This document shows, piece by piece, positions 57,633-64,000 of a DNA stretch of 64,000 nt (the first letter of the stretch is position 1; the number at the start of each line of letters is the position of its first letter). Made by a program: the position numbers and the translations under genes. The notes below the pieces were generated by a model. That model saw only the letters and a list, made by a program, of their open reading frames with translations. It was not told the origin of the DNA and made no database searches. Source of the DNA: an uncultured SAR116 cluster alpha proteobacterium (GTDB taxonomy: Bacteria; Pseudomonadota; Alphaproteobacteria; Puniceispirillales; Puniceispirillaceae); assembly GCA_902622515.1 (NCBI GenBank), contig CACNQE010000001.1, positions 62,001 to 126,000 of the forward strand. The letters run 5' to 3'.

Positions 57633-58505
57633 TCAACTCTCTTTCCTGATTTTTCTTACAATACAATCTTGCCCCGCAGATTTTAAAAGATTACAAGTTG
57701 ATACAGCACGATTTTGTAAAAGGGGTTCTGTAATAACACGCCAATAAATCCCCGATGAACCTGTATCAATCTTTGTTACCTCCAGCATAATTCCATTTAA
57801 CCTATTTTTATGCTTTTCCATTAAAATAGCGGCTTGCTGTTTTGCCTTCTCACGTTTAGCAAACGCAGCTAGTTGTACTTTATATGTTTTATTACTTGAG
57901 TTGATTTTTGGCGGGACTGGTTTATTTATCGGTTTTACAATTAAAGATTGTTTATTTTTATTATTTGTTATTTTTTCTTTTGCGTCATCATTCGAAGTGT
58001 TTCGTAACTCAATACTTGCATTATCTTGGTCAATTATATCGGTAAGTTTAATCTCTTTTTTTTCACTATCTGACGGATTTATTTTATTTTCCAATGAATC
58101 TTTGGAAATTGCTTTACTGTTTTCTGCATGTTTAACTGAACTTTTTTGTTGAATGAATAATTCTTCTTCATCACTTTTTTCTTCTACTAAAGCAACTGGC
58201 GGCAATTCTGGCGCAGCATCGGGCAGAAGTAATTTTTCGGTTCTATTGTCTGTTTCGGTAAGTCCCTCCAATATTCTAAGAACCTGAGATTCTTGATAAG
58301 GGATAACTTTACCACCGGGGTCCTCAGGCTTAATTTTAAAGACGGTGTTATTTGGTTTTAGCACAGGTAACTCTGAAATTGATTCTGATTTTTGCATAGA
58401 GTACCAGAAACCAAAACTTGCTACAGCGACAGCCGATAAAATAAAGCTTATCAAAAGGAAATTTCTCAAGAATGAGCTTGACTTTTCAGTCTCTCTTCCA
58501 GTCAT
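57633..58505 (-). CDS. SPOR domain protein
   Basis: A bitopic membrane protein: short cytoplasmic start, one helix near residues 12-32, a disordered Lys/Asn/Ser-rich linker, and a C-terminal SPOR domain from about residue 205 (TYKVQLAAFAKREKAKQQA). SPOR domains bind denuded peptidoglycan at the division site. It follows argS by four bases and is just ahead of scpA. nagZ, which often lies between the SPOR gene and scpA in Alphaproteobacteria, is absent here. Confidence 0.87.
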   Translation of the reverse strand: MTGRETEKSSSFLRNFLLISFILSAVAVASFGFWYSMQKSESISELPVLKPNNTVFKIKPEDPGGKVIPYQESQVLRILEGLTETDNRTEKLLLPDAAPELPPVALVEEKSDEEELFIQQKSSVKHAENSKAISKDSLENKINPSDSEKKEIKLTDIIDQDNASIELRNTSNDDAKEKITNNKNKQSLIVKPINKPVPPKINSSNKTYKVQLAAFAKREKAKQQAAILMEKHKNRLNGIMLEVTKIDTGSSGIYWRVITEPLLQNRAVSTCNLLKSAGQDCIVRKIRKES

Positions 58506-58509
58506 TATT

Positions 58510-60231
58510 CTACATTTCCTCCAGAGCTTTAATAGAAAGCAAACTTAATCCAATTTTTGTGACAGATGCCGTTGCCTCAACCAAATGCATTCTAGATAAT
58601 GTTAATTCATCATCCATTTCATGAATAAATTTTAATTCTGGATTATCTCTACCTGCATTCCACAGAGAGTGAAACGTTCCTGCTAGGTCCATTAAATAAA
58701 ACGCAATTCGGTGAGGCTCATACTGTTTGACTGCTGCTTCGATATACTTTGGCCATGAAGCAAGATGCTTTATCAACCGAATTTCATGGATATTAGTAAG
58801 TAATGAAAGGTTAGCTTTACCTAATGGTTTTTTGTTTTGTCGTAGAACTGACCTTGCACGCGCATGAGCATACTGAATATAAAATACAGGGTTTTCTCTA
58901 CTTTTTTCCGATACTTTTGCGTAGTCGAATTCAAGAGGTTGATCGTTTTTTCTTGTTAACATCATAAACCGAATTACATCAGATCCTACGGCATCAATAA
59001 CGTCACTCAATGTTACAAATGTGCCTGCTCTTTTTGACATTTTTACAGGCTTGCCCTTATCGAGCAAAGTAACTAGACCACATTGCTTAACCTCAAGCAT
59101 TTTATCTTTTCCTGACATTGCCTGAACAGCGGCTGTCATCCTCTTAACGTAACCACTATGGTCTGCACCTAACACGTCTATCAGCTTCCCACCTGTTCTT
59201 CGCAACTTATCATAATGATAAGCTACATCCGATGCAAAATAAGTCCAACTATTATCTGATTTTTGAAGCGGTCTGTCCATGTCATCTCCAAAATCTTTTG
59301 AACGAAACAATAATTGCTCTCTAGGTTCCCAATCTCTATCCAAATGTCCCTTTGGCTGTTCTGGTATCCCATGATAAATCAGACCATCTTCTTGTAATTT
59401 TTTTATGGCAGAAGACACTTTACCGCTAGTAACTAGCTCTTGTTCAGATGAATAAACATCCATATTTACCCCGAGCCTTGCAAGGTCTTTTTTGATAGAA
59501 TCCATCATAATATCAACAACAATTGGCCCAATTTCTTCAATAACCTCATCTTCAGAAAAATTTTTTAATTTATTTTTAAATTTTGAGGCTAAATACTCTC
59601 CTACTTCAATCAAATAATCACCCGGGTATAACCCCTCTGGAATATTGGGAATTGTTTCTCCTAATGACTCGCAATAACGAAGAAACGCAGATTTTGATAG
59701 TGTATCAATTTGTGAACCTGCATCATTGATATAATATTCTCGAGTTACATTGTAGCCGCTAAAATTCATTAAATTAGCTAAAACATCTCCTAAAATTGCT
59801 CCGCGCGCGTGAGCTGCGTGTAAAGGTCCAGTTGGATTAGCTGATACAAACTCAATATTAATATTCTGTTTAACACCAAGATTATTTTTTCCATACTCAA
59901 TTCCTTTATCTAAAATATCAGCTATTTCTTTACCCCATCTTGATTGATCAAGATATATATTAATAAAGCCAGGTCCTGCAATCTTTGCAAAGATAACAGA
60001 CTCTTCTTTTTCTATTTCAGTTACAAATAACTCGGCAATTTCCTTAGGATTTTTAAGCAATGGTTTGGCCAACACAAGGGCGATATTGGATGCTAAATCA
60101 CCATGTGCCTCGTCACGAGGCAATTCAATAACACATTTTGATAAATCTAAATCATTCGGGTAATTATTCTGTTTGGAAATTATTTTATAACATGCCTTAA
60201 TTTTATCCTCGAATTCTCTGAAAATATTCAT
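58510..60231 (-). CDS. argS: Arginyl-tRNA synthetase
   Basis: A class I synthetase charging tRNA-Arg. The N-terminal Add1 domain precedes the HIGH-like motif FVSANPTGPLHAAHARGA near residues 131-148. The KMSKS loop is replaced by KMSKRAGTFVTL, usual in ArgS, and the C-terminal DALR anticodon-binding domain follows (YIQYAHARA). 573 residues, full length. It overlaps dgt by four bases. Confidence 0.97.
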   Translation of the reverse strand: MNIFREFEDKIKACYKIISKQNNYPNDLDLSKCVIELPRDEAHGDLASNIALVLAKPLLKNPKEIAELFVTEIEKEESVIFAKIAGPGFINIYLDQSRWGKEIADILDKGIEYGKNNLGVKQNINIEFVSANPTGPLHAAHARGAILGDVLANLMNFSGYNVTREYYINDAGSQIDTLSKSAFLRYCESLGETIPNIPEGLYPGDYLIEVGEYLASKFKNKLKNFSEDEVIEEIGPIVVDIMMDSIKKDLARLGVNMDVYSSEQELVTSGKVSSAIKKLQEDGLIYHGIPEQPKGHLDRDWEPREQLLFRSKDFGDDMDRPLQKSDNSWTYFASDVAYHYDKLRRTGGKLIDVLGADHSGYVKRMTAAVQAMSGKDKMLEVKQCGLVTLLDKGKPVKMSKRAGTFVTLSDVIDAVGSDVIRFMMLTRKNDQPLEFDYAKVSEKSRENPVFYIQYAHARARSVLRQNKKPLGKANLSLLTNIHEIRLIKHLASWPKYIEAAVKQYEPHRIAFYLMDLAGTFHSLWNAGRDNPELKFIHEMDDELTLSRMHLVEATASVTKIGLSLLSIKALEEM

Positions 60232-61433
60232 ATTTTTTCCTTGTTCGTAGACAAATTAAATAATCTGTCATGTTCTAGACTTGCTTCCCTATCTGTTAAC
60301 GATGCAATGTAGTCGGCTATGACCCTTGCATTATGATATTCCGTTTTATCCGAGTCGGATTGAGAATAAATTTTGTTTTGCCAATAACTGGGGAGTAAAA
60401 ACGGACGTTCAAAAAATTCGTTAAATAATTCTTTCAGTAATTTTCTTGCTTTATTAGTCATTCTATTCACGCGATAATGCTTATACATGTTAGTGAATAA
60501 AAATGAACGAACCTCCGAAAGGTCTTTTTTCATAGATTGAGAGTGAGAGATAAGGGCATAACCAGCATTGCGAATATCATCAGGTGATTGAGGAGTAGCT
60601 ACATTTAGTAAATCCAATGAATTATTTATCAAGTCATTTACAAAAATTGATATTAGTCTCCGTGTTAATTCATTTACAAGCCTATCAGTGGGTAAGTCAG
60701 GATATTCAGCATGAATCTTTTGCAAAATATCTGAAATAATAGGAAGCTCAGAAAGATGCTTAATGGAGAACAATTCAGCTCGTAATCCATCATCAATATC
60801 ATGTGACAAATAAGCAATATCATCCGATAAGTTTGCTATTTGGGCTTCACCAGAAGCATAACTTTCGAGTCTGAAATCATACAATTTATTGAGTTTTTTT
60901 AGCGTTGGCCTTTGGTTTTTGTGGGATACAGGACCATTATGCTTTGCAACTCCCTCTAATGTTTCCCATGTTAAATTTAACCCATCAAAATTCGCGTATC
61001 TGTTTTCCAAATAGCACAAAATCCGAAGAGTTTGCTCATTATGATCAAATCCGCCTAAATTGTGCATAACTTCCTGCAAAGCATTCTCGCCAGCATGGCC
61101 AAACGGAGTATGTCCTAAATCATGTGCAAGTGAAATAGCTTCAGATAAATCTTCATTAAACCTTAGAGAGCGTGCTATAGTTCTTGCAATCTGAGCAACT
61201 TCTATTGAGTGAGTTAATCTCGTTCTAAAATAATCACCTTCATGATACACAAAAACTTGTGTTTTATATTGTAGCCGTCTGAAGGCTGATGCATGAACAA
61301 TTCTATCTCTATCGCGTTGGAAATCGGTCCTTTGATGGCTAATTTGTTTTTCAGAAGAACCTTCAACGAACAAGCGGTCCATCTGCATTTTTCTGCAAGC
61401 ATATGGCGCATAATTGATAATTACGTTGTGCAT
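60228..61433 (-). CDS. dgt: Deoxyguanosinetriphosphate triphosphohydrolase-like protein
   Basis: An HD-domain dNTPase that may control dNTP pools. The HD metal motif is RLTHSIEVAQ and LAHDLGHTPFGHAGE, with Asp in LSDDIAYLSHDIDD. DFQRDRDRIVHASAFRRLQ is the family's N-terminal signature. 401 residues fits the dgt-like branch of Alphaproteobacteria. First gene of the dgt-argS-SPOR unit, divergent from erpA. Confidence 0.94.
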   Translation of the reverse strand: MHNVIINYAPYACRKMQMDRLFVEGSSEKQISHQRTDFQRDRDRIVHASAFRRLQYKTQVFVYHEGDYFRTRLTHSIEVAQIARTIARSLRFNEDLSEAISLAHDLGHTPFGHAGENALQEVMHNLGGFDHNEQTLRILCYLENRYANFDGLNLTWETLEGVAKHNGPVSHKNQRPTLKKLNKLYDFRLESYASGEAQIANLSDDIAYLSHDIDDGLRAELFSIKHLSELPIISDILQKIHAEYPDLPTDRLVNELTRRLISIFVNDLINNSLDLLNVATPQSPDDIRNAGYALISHSQSMKKDLSEVRSFLFTNMYKHYRVNRMTNKARKLLKELFNEFFERPFLLPSYWQNKIYSQSDSDKTEYHNARVIADYIASLTDREASLEHDRLFNLSTNKEKI

Positions 61434-61585
61434 AACTCTTTTTTAAAACCGTAGATTAAGGGGTTTATGCCTATTTAAGCACGTTATACGATGCGATGCG
61501 TCGTAGAGCAAGTAACTAGAACCTTGATTTAAAAATTTTAAACATTCATATTAAGGGTGTTTAACAAATTGAATGGACGCTTTTT

Positions 61586-61912
61586 ATGACCCTTAATTTA
61601 AATTTGACTAAATCAGCTGCAAAACAAATTAAGAAATTAGGTAATTTTGAAAAAGCGCCATACTTCAGAGTTAGCGTGGACGGTGGCGGTTGCTCCGGTT
61701 TTCAATATAAATTTGATTTTGACAACAAAAAACGAAGCAATGATATCGAAATAAGTACATACGGAGTAAAAATTTTAGTTGATGATATATCGCAGGGGTT
61801 TCTGCATGATGCAGAGTTAGACTATGTCGAAGAATTATTAGGCTCGTTTTTTAAGGTCAACAATCCAAATGCTACAGCTTCATGTGGATGCGGAACATCA
61901 TTCTCAATATAA
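61586..61912 (+). CDS. erpA: Iron-sulfur cluster insertion protein
   Basis: An A-type carrier that hands [Fe-S] clusters to target enzymes. The three cysteine ligands are visible: Cys36 in GGGCSGFQ, and Cys100 and Cys102 in SCGCGTSF. 108 residues is standard for ErpA. It is divergent from dgt and followed by xth after 43 bases; erpA-xth next to dgt is a recurring alphaproteobacterial arrangement. IscA-type paralogues are hard to exclude, but the context favours ErpA. Confidence 0.92.
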   Translation: MTLNLNLTKSAAKQIKKLGNFEKAPYFRVSVDGGGCSGFQYKFDFDNKKRSNDIEISTYGVKILVDDISQGFLHDAELDYVEELLGSFFKVNNPNATASCGCGTSFSI

Positions 61913-61955
61913 CTTTAACCGGTCCAATTAACTTCTTAACGGCGGTTCAAACATA

Positions 61956-62726
61956 ATGAAAATTGCTAGCTGGAACGTAAATTCGATCAAAGCCAGATTA
62001 GAGTATGTGTTAAATTATTGTCAAAACTCATCAATGGATGTTCTTTTAATACAGGAGAGCAAGACATTGGACGAAAATTTCCCAAAAAATTCATTTGAAG
62101 ACATTGGATGGCAAGTTGTTACGCACGGCCAGAAAACCTATAACGGCGTTGCCATTGCTTCAAAAAAAGATATTGAGGTAACTCAAATTGGCCTTCCTGG
62201 TGATGATGCAGATGAGCAAGCAAGGTATATAGAAGCTCAAATTGAGGGGATAACACTAGCAAGCATTTACTTACCAAATGGTAATCCATTTCCTGGCCCA
62301 AAATTTGAATATAAATTAGCATGGATGGACCGTCTCTATGATAGAGCCAAAAACTTATTTCACAAAGAAATTCCTGTTGTTTTAGGAGGAGATTTCAATG
62401 TAATCCCGCAACCTATTGATTGTTATGAACCTTCATTATGGGAGGACGATGCTTTATACAGGAGAGAGTCCCGAACAAAATTTTATGCAATTTGCAACCT
62501 AGGTTATTTAGATGCTCTTAGACAAATAAATCCTAAAGGAGCTCATTACACATTTTGGGACTATCAGCGCGGTGCATGGCAAAAAGATAACGGTATTAGA
62601 ATTGACCATTTTTTGCTTTCACCTGAAGCCGCTAACAATCTCATTGACTGTCAAGTTGATAGAAATCCTAGAAGCTTAGTGAAACCATCTGACCATACTC
62701 CGATTTGGTGTGATTTATCGTTATAA
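61956..62726 (+). CDS. xth: Exodeoxyribonuclease III
   Basis: An endonuclease/exonuclease/phosphatase-fold AP endonuclease for base-excision repair. ASWNVNSIKARL at the N-terminus, QESKTLDENFP (catalytic Glu), GGDFNV and SDHTPIWCDL (catalytic His) all appear. 256 residues, standard. Probably co-transcribed with erpA. Confidence 0.96.
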   Translation: MKIASWNVNSIKARLEYVLNYCQNSSMDVLLIQESKTLDENFPKNSFEDIGWQVVTHGQKTYNGVAIASKKDIEVTQIGLPGDDADEQARYIEAQIEGITLASIYLPNGNPFPGPKFEYKLAWMDRLYDRAKNLFHKEIPVVLGGDFNVIPQPIDCYEPSLWEDDALYRRESRTKFYAICNLGYLDALRQINPKGAHYTFWDYQRGAWQKDNGIRIDHFLLSPEAANNLIDCQVDRNPRSLVKPSDHTPIWCDLSL

Positions 62727-62778
62727 ATAAGTAAATAAACTAGTCCTATTTTATTTAAGATTTGATATGTCTATAACA

Positions 62779-62798
62779 ATCTTCTTTTAAAAGAAGAT
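62779..62798. terminator. 20-bp palindrome in convergent spacer
   Basis: ATCTTCTTTTAAAAGAAGAT is a perfect inverted repeat between the convergent xth and ilvD genes. As a hairpin the stem is AT-rich (ATCTTC with GAAGAT) and a TTTTTATTTTATT run follows on the plus strand. A weak terminator is plausible. Confidence 0.35.
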
Positions 62799-62945
62799 AA
62801 CATATTTTTATTTTATTAAACTAATGTAACAATTTTATAATTTAGCTTATATATCATGAGAAATTACTTATTTATAAAAATTATCAATATTTTTAAACAA
62901 ATAACCAAAATTGTTAATTAAACTTTATTTATTAAATTAATGATT

Positions 62946-64000
62946 TTATGAATTCGTAAATTTATTAACAGGCTTAAAATTTGAAAACTCTACTTGTCTT
63001 GGGTCACAAACAAATAAGTCACCATTCGGATGCATTCCTGCACCATATATAGCGGACACTGCTGACTTTCGCATTCTATTCAAAAGCCTTGTATCTGCTT
63101 GGCCTGCAAAAGGATGAATGCCTGCGTTAGGGTCTGTCTCACTTTTCCATTTTTCAAATCTTTCTTGGTACGTTTCGGTATTTTGAAGCTGCTTGCAGTT
63201 AATTTCGTTAACATTCAGGTTTACCTCTATCTCATCACCATTTTCAATTAGCGCGATTGGCCCACCAATTGCTGCCTCCGGACCAACATGACCAATTACA
63301 AGACCAACTGAACCGCCTGAAAACCGTCCGTCTGTCATCAAACCGACCACAATATTCTTATCTCGACAAATGGCTGTTATTCTTGAAGTTGAGTCGAGCA
63401 TCTCTGGCATTCCAGGGCCACCAACTGGACCCTCATACCTTACTACAATCATATCATTATTTTGTAATTTATCTGGCGTTGAGTCTAAAAATTTAAGGAG
63501 ATCGTTTTCTCCATTAAAAACTCTGGCAAACCCTTTAAATAAATTATTTTCAAGACCGCCTTCTACACCTGCCAATTTCAATACAGCACTACACTCTGGA
63601 GATAAATTTCCACCAAGCAGACGAAGACCACCAGTCTGTTTAAATGGATTTTTGACAGAATATATAACATCTCCGTCAGGTGAATTAGGCGACAAACTTT
63701 CTACTTGCTCAGCCAATGTCATACCAGTACAAGTTATAACATCACCTTTTAAAAGTCCTGCATCTAACAAGTCTTTTACAAAAACTTGAATTCCCCCTTT
63801 ATCATCAATATCCACCATTGAATATTTACCAAAAGGCCGCGCATTTACAATTACAGGGACAACATTTTGAGATAAATGATTAAACTCGTCTGCGCTTATG
63901 ATATCTGAATAAAAATCTTTATAGCCTGCAGCTCGGGCTATTTCAGGAGCATGCAACATTACATTTGTAGATCCACCCACAGACATAGCAACTATGATGG
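62946..64000 (-). CDS. ilvD: Dihydroxy-acid dehydratase, 3' part
   Basis: The C-terminal 350 or so residues of an IlvD/Edd-family dehydratase; the 5' end lies beyond the window. The visible part begins at the GGSTN block (MSVGGSTNVMLHA), then has CTGMTLAEQ (cluster Cys), VVRYEGPVGGPGMPEM and the TDGRFSGGSVGLVIGHVGPEA block. EGPVGGPGMPEM favours IlvD over the sugar-acid dehydratases, whose matching segment differs. IlvD works in valine, leucine and isoleucine synthesis. The visible codons are intact to the window edge. Confidence 0.9.
   Translation of the reverse strand, partial: IIVAMSVGGSTNVMLHAPEIARAAGYKDFYSDIISADEFNHLSQNVVPVIVNARPFGKYSMVDIDDKGGIQVFVKDLLDAGLLKGDVITCTGMTLAEQVESLSPNSPDGDVIYSVKNPFKQTGGLRLLGGNLSPECSAVLKLAGVEGGLENNLFKGFARVFNGENDLLKFLDSTPDKLQNNDMIVVRYEGPVGGPGMPEMLDSTSRITAICRDKNIVVGLMTDGRFSGGSVGLVIGHVGPEAAIGGPIALIENGDEIEVNLNVNEINCKQLQNTETYQERFEKWKSETDPNAGIHPFAGQADTRLLNRMRKSAVSAIYGAGMHPNGDLFVCDPRQVEFSNFKPVNKFTNS

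Noticed and set aside
1-64000. CRISPR arrays, insertion sequences, prophage genes, rRNA
   Set aside because: I looked for regularly spaced repeats, transposase or integrase motifs, phage structural proteins and rRNA cores and saw none.

Overview
The window is AT-rich, densely coded DNA from a free-living, probably marine planktonic alphaproteobacterium with a streamlined genome. The class assignment rests on gene order and content: a dgt-argS-SPOR-scpA-scpB-tatABC-serS-surE-pcm-nlpD-like block running into yajC-secD-secF; the Mth938-fold and squalene/phytoene-synthase-like genes after secF; a TrmFO-type tRNA methyltransferase; and a dacA-tmk-holB-metG-tatD-metallohydrolase run. Low GC, short spacers, gene overlaps, thiamine uptake and amino-acid-type ABC uptake fit SAR116-, HIMB59- or AEGEAN-169-like plankton. 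The genus cannot be fixed from sequence reading alone.

Layout. 0-6.2 kb: a co-directional housekeeping run (dacA, tmk, holB, metG, tatD, MBL hydrolase). 6.2-10.8 kb: looser accessory genes (flavin reductase-like protein, AEC permease, small secreted protein, two EamA exporters). 10.8-30.1 kb: a catabolic island. It holds a GntR/FCD regulator, an old-yellow-enzyme-like oxidoreductase, a third EamA protein, a three-domain RidA protein, a Rieske oxygenase in one operon with branched-chain-type ABC transporter genes, the divergent binding protein and second ATPase, a molybdenum hydroxylase operon with two different large subunits, and a divergent cupin-cupin-cyclase-amidase operon. 30.2-33.7 kb: a TPP riboswitch followed by thiBPQ. 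33.8-36.2 kb: tRNA-Lys, a small unknown protein and an NCS2 purine-type permease with a strong terminator. 36.2-64 kb: housekeeping genes (coaD, gyrA, ssb, uvrA, trmFO, secDF-yajC, nlpD-like, pcm, surE, serS, tatABC, an orphan ABC ATPase, scpAB, SPOR protein, argS, dgt, erpA, xth, and the 3' part of ilvD cut by the window end).

The most interesting part is the island. It combines import, ring hydroxylation (Mo hydroxylase, Rieske oxygenase), imine/enamine clean-up (RidA), reduction (OYE) and hydrolysis (cyclase-type hydrolase, amidase). That is what breakdown of a nitrogen-containing ring compound would need. Near-identical TGTATACAAT-type palindromes sit in three of its promoter regions, and a related palindrome lies upstream of the GntR gene. 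This suggests one regulon controlled by that regulator. The substrate is unknown and the pathway assignment is inference.
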